Positions 24,852 to 34,397 of a stretch of DNA of 53,052 nt are shown in pieces; position 1 is the first letter of the stretch, and the number at the start of each line of letters is the position of its first letter. The notes under the pieces are model-generated. The model did not search any database. It had not been told where the DNA came from and worked only from the letters and a program-made list of their open reading frames with translations. The position numbers and the translations under genes were made by a program. This DNA comes from an uncultured Candidatus Actinomarina sp. (lineage in GTDB: Bacteria; Actinomycetota; Acidimicrobiia; Actinomarinales; Actinomarinaceae), in assembly GCA_902615855.1 (NCBI GenBank), contig CACMQN010000009.1, positions 1 to 53,052 on the forward strand, in the 5' to 3' direction.

Positions 24852-26146
24852 TGAAAGAAACTTTATTACTTACAAAGCATATGCGTGAATTTCCTGAAGA
24901 TAGCCATCAGATTGAAATTTATGAGAAAAATAATGGTTATAGTGCACTCAAAAAAGTTTTAAAAGAAGACAATCCCGAGAATGTTATTAATGAGATTAAG
25001 GATTCAAACATAAGGGGTCGTGGAGGAGCAGGCTTTCCAACAGGAGTAAAGTGGGGTTTTTTAGCAGAAAATGAGGACAGGTATCTTGTAATTAATGGTG
25101 ATGAATCCGAACCCGGTACATTCAAAGATAGAATTTTACTTGAGAGAGATCCACACCAACTAATTGAAGGTGTAATAATTACATGCTTTGCTTCAAACAT
25201 CAAAAAAGCATTTATCTACATAAGAGGTGAGTATGCGAAGCCAGCAAGAAGAGTGCAGGATGCAGTTGAGCAAGCATATGAAAAAGGATATTTGGGAAAT
25301 AATATATTAGGAACAAATTTTTCCTTGGATGTAGTAGTTCATCTTGGAGCAGGAGCGTATATATGTGGTGAAGAAACAGCTCTTTTGAATTCACTTGAAG
25401 GAAAAAGAGGAGAGCCAAGACTTAAACCACCTTATTTTCCCGCAGTAATGGGACTATACAACAAACCAACACTAGTAAATAATGTAGAAACAATATCTTC
25501 AGTTCCTTGGATAATTCAAAATTCGGGGAAAGAGTATTCAAAACTTGGTGTTGAAGGATCAACTGGAACTAGAATTTTTAGCTTGTCAGGCCACGTAAAT
25601 AATCCTGGAAATTTTGAAATTGAAATGGGTCAAAGCTTTGGTGAATTTATAGATACATTTGGAAAAGGAATCAAAAATAACAAAAATGTCAAAGCTTATA
25701 TTCCCGGAGGTGCTTCTGCGCCATGGTTCACCGGTGATCAGTTAGATATAAAAATGACAATTGATGATGTTGCAAATGCAGGATCTATGTTGGGTTCTGG
25801 TGCGGTAGTTGTGATGGATGAAGATACTAATTTAGTTTATGCTGCTAAGAGTATCGTAAGTTTTTTTGCTCATGAATCATGTGGTCAATGTACTCCCTGC
25901 AGAGAAGGGACAACTTGGCTAGAGATGATTTTAGAAAGAATTGCGAGCGGCAGAGGTAGACTTTCTGATATTAGTTTGTTGATTGATATTTGCGACAATA
26001 TTTCACCTGGATTAGATTGGCCACCAAAAATGACAACAATATGTCCACTTGGTCCTTCAGCTGTATCTCCAATAACATCATTGCTAAATAACTTTTCTGA
26101 GGAGATAACAAATATGCTTCCAACAAAAATTCCAATTACACAATGA
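24851..26146 (+). CDS. nuoF: NADH-quinone oxidoreductase subunit F (NADH/FMN-binding)
   Basis: Oxidises NADH, holds FMN and [4Fe-4S] cluster N3, and feeds electrons into complex I. The 431 residues show the FMN/NADH site GRGGAGFPTGVKWGF (about residues 54-68), NGDESEPGTFKDR, AGAYICGEETALLNSLEG, and the cluster motif SCGQCTPCREGTTWL near the C-terminus. It overlaps nuoG by four bases. Its presence marks this cluster as the NADH-using complex and agrees with control by the NADH sensor Rex. Confidence 0.97.
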   Translation: MKETLLLTKHMREFPEDSHQIEIYEKNNGYSALKKVLKEDNPENVINEIKDSNIRGRGGAGFPTGVKWGFLAENEDRYLVINGDESEPGTFKDRILLERDPHQLIEGVIITCFASNIKKAFIYIRGEYAKPARRVQDAVEQAYEKGYLGNNILGTNFSLDVVVHLGAGAYICGEETALLNSLEGKRGEPRLKPPYFPAVMGLYNKPTLVNNVETISSVPWIIQNSGKEYSKLGVEGSTGTRIFSLSGHVNNPGNFEIEMGQSFGEFIDTFGKGIKNNKNVKAYIPGGASAPWFTGDQLDIKMTIDDVANAGSMLGSGAVVVMDEDTNLVYAAKSIVSFFAHESCGQCTPCREGTTWLEMILERIASGRGRLSDISLLIDICDNISPGLDWPPKMTTICPLGPSAVSPITSLLNNFSEEITNMLPTKIPITQ

Positions 26147-28479
26147 CGGATCAAATAAAGATAAATGTTAATGGTTCTGAAATAAGTTCAAAACCCGACC
26201 AGCTAATAATTGAAGCTTGTGAAGATTCTGGTATTCACATACCAAGGTTCTGCTGGCATAAACGTATGGATCCTGTTGGGATGTGTCGTATGTGCTTGGT
26301 TGAGGTTGAAACTCCAAGAGGTAAAGCTCTTGTTCCATCATGTACAACCAAAGTTTCAGAAGATTTAGTCGTAGACACTGAATCTGATGTTGTAAAAAAA
26401 GCTCAAGAAGGAGTTTTAGAGTTTTTATTGATTAATCATCCTTTAGACTGCCCGGTTTGTGATAAAGCTGGAGAATGTCCTTTACAAGATCAAACAATGG
26501 CATATGGTCCAGGAGAATCTAGATTTGTAGAAGACAAAAGACATTTTGAAAAACCTATTCCAATTTCAGAAATAATTTTACTTGATAGGGAGAGGTGTAT
26601 TTTATGTGCTCGTTGTACTCGATTTTCTGATGAAATATCTGGAGATCCACTTATTGAATTTATACAAAGAGGAAATAAGACCCAAGTAAATACATTTCCT
26701 GACGAGCCGTTTAGATCATACTTCTCAGGCAATACAGTACAAATTTGTCCAGTTGGCGCTTTAACATCATCTTCCTACAGATTCAAAGCTCGTCCTTGGG
26801 ATTTAAAGAAAGTTTCATCAACCTCTAATTGTTCTTCAGTAGGTGACTCGGTTGAATTAAATGTCTCACAGAACAAGATGCTTAGGATTTTAGGTGAGGA
26901 CAATGAATTTACAAATCAAGGATGGCTTTCTGACAAAGGGCGATACAACTTTGAATATTTACATTCGGATAAGAGAATCGAAACACCAATACTTGTTAAA
27001 AATTCAAACAAGGAATTAACCATTAACGAAACTATGGAGTTAATTAGTAATGAAATACTTACAAGCGAAAATCCTAACATAAGCTTTATAGTTGGACACA
27101 ACTCTACTAATGAAGAATATTATGCATTAAATAAATTTGTAGAAAATCTTAATAAAGTTGAAAATGAAAACACAGTTAGCACTACAAATTTTTATCTGAG
27201 TGATGATTATTTATACAATGGTTTTTTCAATGATGATTACTCACTTGGAGAAATTAAAGATTTAGATTCTGCTGACACCATAATTTTGTGGGCACAAGAT
27301 ATAAAAGACAATCTTCCAACTCTTTATCTAAGAATTAAACAGGCTGTCAAAAATGGAAAAAAATTATTAATATTTGGCCACACAAATACTGCAATTAAAG
27401 AACTTTCGGAAGAATATTATGGTGAAAATATTGTCACAAATAATTTTGAATTCAATGTCGATTTATCAGATATACCAAATTTATCCAAGTATATTGATGG
27501 AAAAGATGTTTTAGCTATTATAGGAAAAGCCTCTCCACTTCAAAATGTAAATCCAATTTTCCAATTGGTTAAACATTTAGATCAAAATTCCAATTTAAAA
27601 ATACTAAATTGTTTTTCAAAAGGCAACACACTTGGAGCATTACAAAATTTAGATATTGTGAAAGGTCTAAATGAGTTTGTAACAGAATTTGATAGTAGTA
27701 AAAAAAATATTGTATTCACAGTAGGCTCCAACCCCGTAAATAATTCAATTTATAGCCATAAAATAAAGGAAGCATTAATTGATTCGGATTTTGTAGTTTC
27801 TCTTGATTTGTTTAAAAATGAAACAACCGAACTATCAGATATTATTCTTCCGACAACAACATTTGGTGAAAAGGAAGGTACATTCACAAATCTTGAAATG
27901 AGAACGCTAATGCAAAATAAAATATTACCTACTCCGGGATCTGCATTAAATGAATGGGAATATTGGTTGATTCTATCGAATAAAATGAATTTATTAGAAT
28001 CTTATGGAACTGAAGCAGAGTTAAACTCCATGTTGTGTAAAGACTACATTGATAATGGTAACATTCCATCTTTTGATAATTTGAATAAACCATCTAATCT
28101 TGATGGAATTTTAAACTCAAAGACAATCAATATTGAAGTAAAAAATATTGATTCGACAAATCTTGAAATATTATTTGTTCATAGACTTTATGGAGATTCT
28201 TCATCACAAATCAATTCTCCCTCAATTTCTATGCTAGGTTCTGAAAGATTCATTGAAATGAATTCAGCAACTTACTTTGGATCCTATATGCTTCATAGCG
28301 ACGTAGTAACTTTAATACAGGAAAATAACTCGATTCAAGTTAACGTCAATATTAATGAAAATCTTCCTGATAACCTTTTAGTAATTCCAATAAACAGAAG
28401 GGGATTCCAAGATCTTAATCCTGAGAAAAAAGTGGAATTAGAGGCAGCAAAAAGTAGGGAGCAATTAAGTGTCACCTGA
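26143..28479 (+). CDS. nuoG: NADH-quinone oxidoreductase subunit G
   Basis: Largest peripheral subunit, carrying Fe-S clusters N1b, N4 and N5. The 778 residues start with a ferredoxin-like domain (CWHKRMDPVGMCRMCLVEVE, with a further Cys near 66), then the HxxxC-type N5 motif in NHPLDCPVCDKAGECPLQD (about 108-126) and the N4 motif CILCARCTRFSDE. The remaining 500 residues are a molybdopterin-oxidoreductase-like domain without cofactor ligands. The Cys set for the extra N7 cluster seen in some bacteria is not present; only one Cys occurs in the matching region. It overlaps nuoF by four bases and nuoH by eleven. Confidence 0.94.
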   Translation: MTDQIKINVNGSEISSKPDQLIIEACEDSGIHIPRFCWHKRMDPVGMCRMCLVEVETPRGKALVPSCTTKVSEDLVVDTESDVVKKAQEGVLEFLLINHPLDCPVCDKAGECPLQDQTMAYGPGESRFVEDKRHFEKPIPISEIILLDRERCILCARCTRFSDEISGDPLIEFIQRGNKTQVNTFPDEPFRSYFSGNTVQICPVGALTSSSYRFKARPWDLKKVSSTSNCSSVGDSVELNVSQNKMLRILGEDNEFTNQGWLSDKGRYNFEYLHSDKRIETPILVKNSNKELTINETMELISNEILTSENPNISFIVGHNSTNEEYYALNKFVENLNKVENENTVSTTNFYLSDDYLYNGFFNDDYSLGEIKDLDSADTIILWAQDIKDNLPTLYLRIKQAVKNGKKLLIFGHTNTAIKELSEEYYGENIVTNNFEFNVDLSDIPNLSKYIDGKDVLAIIGKASPLQNVNPIFQLVKHLDQNSNLKILNCFSKGNTLGALQNLDIVKGLNEFVTEFDSSKKNIVFTVGSNPVNNSIYSHKIKEALIDSDFVVSLDLFKNETTELSDIILPTTTFGEKEGTFTNLEMRTLMQNKILPTPGSALNEWEYWLILSNKMNLLESYGTEAELNSMLCKDYIDNGNIPSFDNLNKPSNLDGILNSKTINIEVKNIDSTNLEILFVHRLYGDSSSQINSPSISMLGSERFIEMNSATYFGSYMLHSDVVTLIQENNSIQVNVNINENLPDNLLVIPINRRGFQDLNPEKKVELEAAKSREQLSVT

Positions 28480-29566
28480 AATTATTCTTGCATTAATTAA
28501 ACCACTTCTAGTTTTAGGACTTTTACTAACCAATACAATTATTCTTATTTGGTTAGAAAGAAAAGTTGTTGCGGGGATGCAATCAAGAGTTGGTCCTGAT
28601 AGAGCTGGTCCATTTGGAATATTACAAACTTTGGCAGATGCGATAAAACTTTTGTTAAAAGAGCAAATCTTACCAATGAAAGCTGATAAAGCAATGTATC
28701 TATTAGCTCCTATTATTGCGTTGGTTCCATCTTTTTTAATATTTATGATAATTCCATTGGGACCAGGTTTTGAGCTAACAATTGGTCAGGAATCTCAATT
28801 TATTAATATGGTGGGAGCAGATATTAATGTCGGCGTTTTATTTTTTCTTGCAGTTAGTTCATTGGCAGTTTACAGCGTAGTTTTAGCAGGATGGTCTTCC
28901 GGATCAAAATATCCGTTGCTAGGTGGTGTAAGAGCTTCTGCCCAAATGATTTCATATGAAGCTGCGATGGGTCTTTCATTAGTACCAGTTATTTTGTATT
29001 CAGGATCTATGTCAATGTCGAAAATTGTTGAGAGTCAATCAGGATATTTATCTAGCCCCATTCCCATAGTTGATTCAATAATTGGATTCATTCCGAACTG
29101 GAACATTTTTCCACAATTTTTAGCTTTTGGAATATTTTTCATAGCCTCGATTGCTGAAGTAAACCGAGCTCCTTTTGATCTTGTAGAAGCAGAGCAAGAA
29201 TTAGTTGGTGGGTTTCATACAGAATATTCAGGTTTCAGATTTGCAATGTTTTTTTTAGCTGAATATATAAATATGTTTAATATGTGTGCAATAACAGCAA
29301 CTTTCTTCTTGGGCGGATGGTTAGGGCCAACTTTCGCTGGAGTTTTACCACCGTTTCTATCAGCAATAATGCCAACAATATGGTTGGGTGTTAAAACTTT
29401 CGGTCTATTATTTGTTTACTTCTGGATTAGAGCAACACTCCCAAGACTAAGATATGACCAACTAATGGAGTTAGGATGGAAGAGACTTATACCCCTATCA
29501 ATAATATGGCTAATGATTTCATCAATTGTGCTTGGTATTAGAGAGTTTGGGCTACCTTGGAGTTAG
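28469..29566 (+). CDS. nuoH: NADH-quinone oxidoreductase subunit H (copy 1)
   Basis: Eight-helix membrane subunit that closes the quinone chamber. The 365 residues contain WLERKVVAGMQSRVGPDRAGPFG (about residues 28-50), the cytosolic loop AEVNRAPFDLVEAEQELVGGFHTEYSG (about 228-254), and LPRLRYDQLMELGWK at the C-terminus. The acidic residues of the connecting channel lie in these loops. The start is GTG, inside the end of nuoG. NuoI follows after seven bases. Confidence 0.95.
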   Translation: MSPEIILALIKPLLVLGLLLTNTIILIWLERKVVAGMQSRVGPDRAGPFGILQTLADAIKLLLKEQILPMKADKAMYLLAPIIALVPSFLIFMIIPLGPGFELTIGQESQFINMVGADINVGVLFFLAVSSLAVYSVVLAGWSSGSKYPLLGGVRASAQMISYEAAMGLSLVPVILYSGSMSMSKIVESQSGYLSSPIPIVDSIIGFIPNWNIFPQFLAFGIFFIASIAEVNRAPFDLVEAEQELVGGFHTEYSGFRFAMFFLAEYINMFNMCAITATFFLGGWLGPTFAGVLPPFLSAIMPTIWLGVKTFGLLFVYFWIRATLPRLRYDQLMELGWKRLIPLSIIWLMISSIVLGIREFGLPWS

Positions 29567-29573
29567 GAAAATT

Positions 29574-30188
29574 ATGAGTGCAGGTTATGACTTAGTTAAA
29601 GGATTGAAGGTAACTTTTAAAGAGCTATTCAAAAAATCTGTAACAGACAAATATCCTAAAGAGTTTAGAAACAAACCACAAAGATTTCATGGAAGGCATG
29701 TTTTAAATAAATATGAAGATGGAATGGAAAAATGTATAGGGTGTGAACTATGTGCTGGAGTATGTCCTGCCCAGTGTATTTACGTTAGGGGTGAAGATAA
29801 TCCTGAAGAACAACCAGTAAGCCCAGGTGAGAGATACGGTTTTATCTATGAAATAAATATGCTTAGATGTATTTATTGTGGTTTGTGCGTTGAAGCATGT
29901 CCTACTGAAGCTATAACTATGACATCTTTATTTGAGATGAGTGTTGGTTCTAGAGATGAAGCAGTATTTGATAAAGAGGTTTTATTGGTAGGAGATGATG
30001 GAAATCCAAATGTTCATGAGGAGCAAACAAAATTAACAAATTTTAATGAATTAAAAACAGCTGATGGATGGATGAGAGCAACATCATCGAATGGTAATCC
30101 GGACTATCAAAATATTATAAGCTGGACAGGGTCCCTTGGAGTTGGAAAAAGAGATCCTGAAAAGGGTCAATTTTTAGAAGAAGAATAG
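29574..30188 (+). CDS. nuoI: NADH-quinone oxidoreductase subunit I (copy 1)
   Basis: Carries the two [4Fe-4S] clusters N6a and N6b on the way to NuoB. Two ferredoxin motifs are visible: CIGCELCAGVCPAQC (about residues 54-68) and CIYCGLCVEACPTEA (about 99-113). The start at ATG 29574 is chosen because AGGA sits five bases upstream. The open frame continues back into nuoH without a better start. The 204 residues include a C-terminal tail of about 60 residues after the second cluster, longer than in copy 2. Confidence 0.95.
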   Translation: MSAGYDLVKGLKVTFKELFKKSVTDKYPKEFRNKPQRFHGRHVLNKYEDGMEKCIGCELCAGVCPAQCIYVRGEDNPEEQPVSPGERYGFIYEINMLRCIYCGLCVEACPTEAITMTSLFEMSVGSRDEAVFDKEVLLVGDDGNPNVHEEQTKLTNFNELKTADGWMRATSSNGNPDYQNIISWTGSLGVGKRDPEKGQFLEEE

Positions 30189-30189
30189 T

Positions 30190-30717
30190 GTGACAGATTT
30201 ACTGCTATTTGCGATTCCTGGACTGTTTATAATTCTAGGAGCGCTTATAGTAATTTTTGCCAAAAATCCAGTTCACAATGCAATGGGACTAGTCCTAACA
30301 CTTACATCGCTAGCTATTTTATATATCTCTCTTAATGCAACTTTCGTTGCTATGGTTCAAATGTTAGTTTATGCAGGCGCTGTAATGACATTATTTTTGT
30401 TTGTCATAATGATGATTGGTGTTGACAAACCAGAACAAACCAAAGAGGAAATAAAAGGTCAAAAATTACTAATATCTGGAACTTTAATTTTATTAGTTTC
30501 GGTTGTTGTCTTTATTGGTTTAGAAAATGGATTAAATTGGAATTTGCTATTTCCTCAATCTCAAGATACGTTTGAAGGCACACCGTCACTTTTAGCATCT
30601 GCAATGTTTACATCATGGGTCTTTCCCTTTGAGGTCATATCAATACTTCTGATCGTAGCGACTACCGCAGCATTAGCTTTAGCTTATGAGTTTAGGAAAA
30701 GAGAGACCAATGATTGA
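30190..30717 (+). CDS. nuoJ: NADH-quinone oxidoreductase subunit J (copy 1)
   Basis: Membrane subunit with five helices, 175 residues. The conserved third helix is [22 protein letters not shown] (about residues 55-76), which contains the pi-bulge region in other species, followed by a long loop and the final helix ending [10 protein letters not shown]. The start is GTG one base after the nuoI stop. The end overlaps nuoK by eight bases. Confidence 0.94.
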   Translation: MTDLLLFAIPGLFIILGALIVIFAKNPVHNAMGLVLTLTSLAILYISLNATFVAMVQMLVYAGAVMTLFLFVIMMIGVDKPEQTKEEIKGQKLLISGTLILLVSVVVFIGLENGLNWNLLFPQSQDTFEGTPSLLASAMFTSWVFPFEVISILLIVATTAALALAYEFRKRETND

Positions 30718-31018
30718 AGTAACTACTGATTGGTATCTAACTCTGTCAGCCATACTTTTTTCAATTGGCTTCCTCGGTATGATGATTCGTAAAAATGCAT
30801 TGATTATGTTTATGTGTATTGAGCTTATGCTTAACGCTGTTAATTTAACATTTATTACTGCTTCGAATCATTTGGGATTAGTTGATGGACAAATTGCAGT
30901 CTTTTTTGTACTAGTTGTTGCTGCCGCAGAAGTTGTAGTTGGTCTAGCAATAATTGTCTCAATATTTAAAAAACAAGAATCAGCGTCTGTTGATATGTTA
31001 AGTTCTTCGAAGGGATAA
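30710..31018 (+). CDS. nuoK: NADH-quinone oxidoreductase subunit K (copy 1)
   Basis: Three-helix antiporter-like subunit of the membrane arm. From ATG 30710 ([20 protein letters not shown]) it encodes 102 residues, the normal NuoK length. The conserved glutamates lie in [14 protein letters not shown] and in [11 protein letters not shown]. The open frame extends back into nuoJ, but the internal ATG at 30686 would give a non-family N-terminus. TAGGAAAAG lies upstream as a ribosome-binding sequence. Confidence 0.94.
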   Translation: MIEVTTDWYLTLSAILFSIGFLGMMIRKNALIMFMCIELMLNAVNLTFITASNHLGLVDGQIAVFFVLVVAAAEVVVGLAIIVSIFKKQESASVDMLSSSKG

Positions 31019-31020
31019 CT

Positions 31021-32910
31021 TTGGAAATTTTAATTTTAGGAGTATTACTGATTCCGTTTCTTACATCGTTGCTTTTAAAAGTTGCTGGAAAATACATGAA
31101 TGAGTTACTTACAAATTTTGTAACTTTGAATGCCTCCCTTTTGTCTGTTGCAATATCTTTTTTCTTATTTGGATATATTTTTTTGGATAAATTCAAACCA
31201 CTTAAGTTCGAGCTCTTTGAGTGGTTTCCTGATCCACAAATAGTATTTGAATTTTATTTAGATGGACTATCTGGAGTAATGATGGTTTTAATTTGTACTT
31301 TAAGTCTTGTAATTCAACTTTTTTCGACCTCATATATGAGCAAAGATGAAAAATACACAAAATACTTTGAATATTTTAATTTTTTTGTTTTTTCAATGTT
31401 ACTGCTTGTGTTGTCTGGAAATTTTTTGGTAATGTTTTTTGGATGGGAACTTGTTGGATTAAGCTCTTATCTCTTAATATCTTTTTGGTCAGAAAAGAAA
31501 GCAGCATCAAAAGCAGGAAACAAAGCTTTTATTTTAAATAGGATAGGAGACTTCGGATTTCTTATTGGTCTCATGATGATTTTAAATTATTTTGAAACCT
31601 TTAACTTTTTGAGTATATTTGAAAACACTCTAAAAACACGACCTGAAAATTTAGATCTCATGATTTTGTTTTTACTTTTAGGTGCTTTTGGAAAATCTGC
31701 TCAGTTTCCTTTATTTAGTTGGTTACCAGATGCAATGGAAGGACCAACACCTGCAAGTGCATTGATTCATGCTGCAACAATGGTTACTGCTGGTGTGTTT
31801 ATGTTGGTTAGAATTTCACCACTTTTGCAATTTTCAGAAATAGGAAGTATCACAATTATTAGTCTTGGACTTTTAACAGCTCTAATTTCTGCTTTCGCTG
31901 CGATAAATCAAGAGGACATAAAAAAAGTTTTAGCTTACTCAACTATTTCACAACTTGGATTTATGTTCATAGCTATTGGAGCAGGAGCTTATGTTGCAGC
32001 AATATTTCATCTCGTAACACATGCGTTTTTTAAAGCATTGCTATTTCTCGGAGCAGGGGCTGTAATTCATGAAATGCATCACGAACAAAATATTTATAAA
32101 ATGGGCGGTCTTAGAAAAAAAATGCCAGTAACTGCTGCAATGATGGGAATTGGAACTTTAGCAATATCTGGTATTCCACCGTTGGCAGGATTTTGGTCAA
32201 AGGATGAAATACTAGCCTCGGTATTTTCAAGAGGAGGAATTTATTATGGCTTTTGGGCTTTGTCTCTTTTAGCTGCATTAATGACTGCTTTTTACATGGG
32301 GAGGCACTGGTTATTAATTTTTGTTAAAGAGCCATCCAATGAATTAGACAGTGTAAATGAAGCACCAAAAAATATGACAAGGCCTTTGATTCTACTTGGC
32401 CTTTTTTCTATTTTTATTGGATTTATAAACACACCTTTTTTTCATGGTTTAGAAAAAGTATTACACGAAACTCTTTATGACGTAGAAGTTACGCACCTTC
32501 CAAAAGGTATAACTCTCGCTGTCTTGGCATTTCTATCAATTGGTGCAGGTTTTACAGGCCTTGCACTTGCATACTTGATTTATATCTTTGATATTTTTGG
32601 CTATTTTAAAATAAAAATTCCTTTTTTAAAACAAATCAAAAAGCTTTCAAAAGATGTTCTTAATTTAAATAAAATAGGAAATCTAATTTTTGTAAAAGGT
32701 ATGAAATCATTATCGAGAAAAGTCGCTGTAAGTGTTGATGGTATGACTATTGATGGATTTATAAATGGAGTAGCAAGGTCATTTTTAAAATCATCCCAAC
32801 AAATTTCCTATTCACAAACTGGTCTTGTTAGAAGCTATGTTGTATATTTTGGACTTTTCATGTTGGTACTAATTCTTGTATTTTTATTTTCACCTGGAGT
32901 CTTATTATGA
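31021..32910 (+). CDS. nuoL: NADH-quinone oxidoreductase subunit L
   Basis: Distal proton-pumping subunit of the Mrp-antiporter type. The 629 residues have about 15-16 helices plus the long lateral helix near the C-terminus. Key proton-path motifs are GWELVGLSSYLLI (about residues 141-153), SQFPLFSWLPDAMEGPTPASALIHAATMV and HLVTHAFFKALLFLGAGAVIHEMHHEQN. The start is TTG two bases after the nuoK stop. It overlaps nuoM by four bases. Confidence 0.96.
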   Translation: MEILILGVLLIPFLTSLLLKVAGKYMNELLTNFVTLNASLLSVAISFFLFGYIFLDKFKPLKFELFEWFPDPQIVFEFYLDGLSGVMMVLICTLSLVIQLFSTSYMSKDEKYTKYFEYFNFFVFSMLLLVLSGNFLVMFFGWELVGLSSYLLISFWSEKKAASKAGNKAFILNRIGDFGFLIGLMMILNYFETFNFLSIFENTLKTRPENLDLMILFLLLGAFGKSAQFPLFSWLPDAMEGPTPASALIHAATMVTAGVFMLVRISPLLQFSEIGSITIISLGLLTALISAFAAINQEDIKKVLAYSTISQLGFMFIAIGAGAYVAAIFHLVTHAFFKALLFLGAGAVIHEMHHEQNIYKMGGLRKKMPVTAAMMGIGTLAISGIPPLAGFWSKDEILASVFSRGGIYYGFWALSLLAALMTAFYMGRHWLLIFVKEPSNELDSVNEAPKNMTRPLILLGLFSIFIGFINTPFFHGLEKVLHETLYDVEVTHLPKGITLAVLAFLSIGAGFTGLALAYLIYIFDIFGYFKIKIPFLKQIKKLSKDVLNLNKIGNLIFVKGMKSLSRKVAVSVDGMTIDGFINGVARSFLKSSQQISYSQTGLVRSYVVYFGLFMLVLILVFLFSPGVLL

Positions 32911-34397
32911 CAGGTTTGATTTATAGCTTTATATTGCTTCCAGTAATTAACTCAATATTAGTTTTTCTTATTCCAAACAGAAGGAAAGAACTCTTCAGAC
33001 CTTTAACAGTTTATTTAAGCTTGATCCCATTAGGTCTCTGTTTGTATATGTTTGTAAACCAAAATTTAAAAACAAGCTTTTTAGAAGTTGATTCAATACC
33101 TTGGATTACAGCATATGGAATAGATTTGATTGTTGGATTTTCTGGAATGTCATTTTTATTAATTACATTAAATTGTTTGCTTGTATTATTGTCAATTCTT
33201 TCAGTAAATCAAGAATATGCAGAAAGTAAAGGATTTCTTGGGTCAATCATGCTCTTACAAGCTTCTGTAAATGGAGTATTCTTGGCAGGTGACTTAGTTT
33301 CACTATTCATATTTTTTGAAGCCTTGCTAATTCCAATGTATTTCTTAATGGGAATCTGGGGTGGAAGTAATAGAAGATATGCAACAATTAAATTTATTTT
33401 ATATACAGTCTTTGGTTCAATTTTTATACTCGCTGGAACAATATATACAGGAGTTTTAAGCTACATTTCATCTGGAAAATTTGCGTTAGATTTTGAATCA
33501 ATAGCATCTATGTCAATTACAACCAGCCAGTCAGAAATATTATTTTTACTATTCACATTTGGTTTCCTTGTAAAAGTGCCTTTATTTCCACTTCACACCT
33601 GGTTACCAGATGCTCACGTGGAAGCACCAACCGCGGGAAGTATTTTGTTGGCTGGAGTTCTTTTAAAAGTTGGAGCCTATGGAATATTAAGAGTATCAAT
33701 TCCTTTTTTTACAGAAGGATTTCTTAGGTACCAATTCATAATTGCATTTCTATCTGTTGTAGGGATAATTTATGGTGCAATCGTAGCAATTGTTCAAATA
33801 GACATTAAAAAACTAATTGCATATTCTTCAATAAGCCACATGGGATTTGTAATGCTTGGTATTTCAGCAGGAAGATACTTAAGTCTTGAAGGTGCTGTAA
33901 TTCAAATGATAAATCACGGCATAACTTCTGGTGCATTATTTATGCTTGTTGGATTTATATATGACCGAAGACACACAAGGAGAATATCAGATTTTGGGGG
34001 TTTGAGAAAATCAATGCCAATATATGCATCGATATTCTTATTTACCTCATTTGCTTCGATAGGACTACCGGGACTTAATGGATTTGTTGGTGAGTTTATG
34101 ATTTTAATGGGAAGTTATCCGACTTTCAAAGTTCTTACCTCTGTTGCAGCATTTGGTGTTGTCCTTGCAGCAATTTATATGCTTTGGGCTTATCAAAGGA
34201 TGTTTAATGGACAATTAGATAATGATGAAAATGCTGTGTTAACAGATTTAAATTCAAAAGAACTGGTAGCAGTAGGTCCATTGCTTGTTTTAATGTTGTT
34301 CATTGGCATATATCCAAGTTTTATAGAAAGCTATGTTGTTCAAGATGTATCAGCTATCTATGAATCAATTAGTAATCTCATAGGAGTTTCACAATGA
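32907..34397 (+). CDS. nuoM: NADH-quinone oxidoreductase subunit M
   Basis: Middle antiporter-like, proton-pumping subunit, 496 residues with about 14 helices. Diagnostic stretches are DLVSLFIFFEALLIPMYFLMGIWGG (about residues 129-153), VPLFPLHTWLPDAHVEAPTAGSILLAGVLLKVGAYG, and SSISHMGFVMLGI, followed by MINHGITSGALFMLVG. The key Glu and Lys residues of the antiporter fold are retained. It overlaps nuoL by four bases and nuoN by four. Confidence 0.96.
   Translation: MTGLIYSFILLPVINSILVFLIPNRRKELFRPLTVYLSLIPLGLCLYMFVNQNLKTSFLEVDSIPWITAYGIDLIVGFSGMSFLLITLNCLLVLLSILSVNQEYAESKGFLGSIMLLQASVNGVFLAGDLVSLFIFFEALLIPMYFLMGIWGGSNRRYATIKFILYTVFGSIFILAGTIYTGVLSYISSGKFALDFESIASMSITTSQSEILFLLFTFGFLVKVPLFPLHTWLPDAHVEAPTAGSILLAGVLLKVGAYGILRVSIPFFTEGFLRYQFIIAFLSVVGIIYGAIVAIVQIDIKKLIAYSSISHMGFVMLGISAGRYLSLEGAVIQMINHGITSGALFMLVGFIYDRRHTRRISDFGGLRKSMPIYASIFLFTSFASIGLPGLNGFVGEFMILMGSYPTFKVLTSVAAFGVVLAAIYMLWAYQRMFNGQLDNDENAVLTDLNSKELVAVGPLLVLMLFIGIYPSFIESYVVQDVSAIYESISNLIGVSQ

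Noticed and set aside
26143-28479. N7 cluster in NuoG
   Set aside because: The CxxCxxxC set at the start of the molybdopterin-like domain is absent (only one Cys in that region), which is the common state in bacteria, so it was not reported as unusual.
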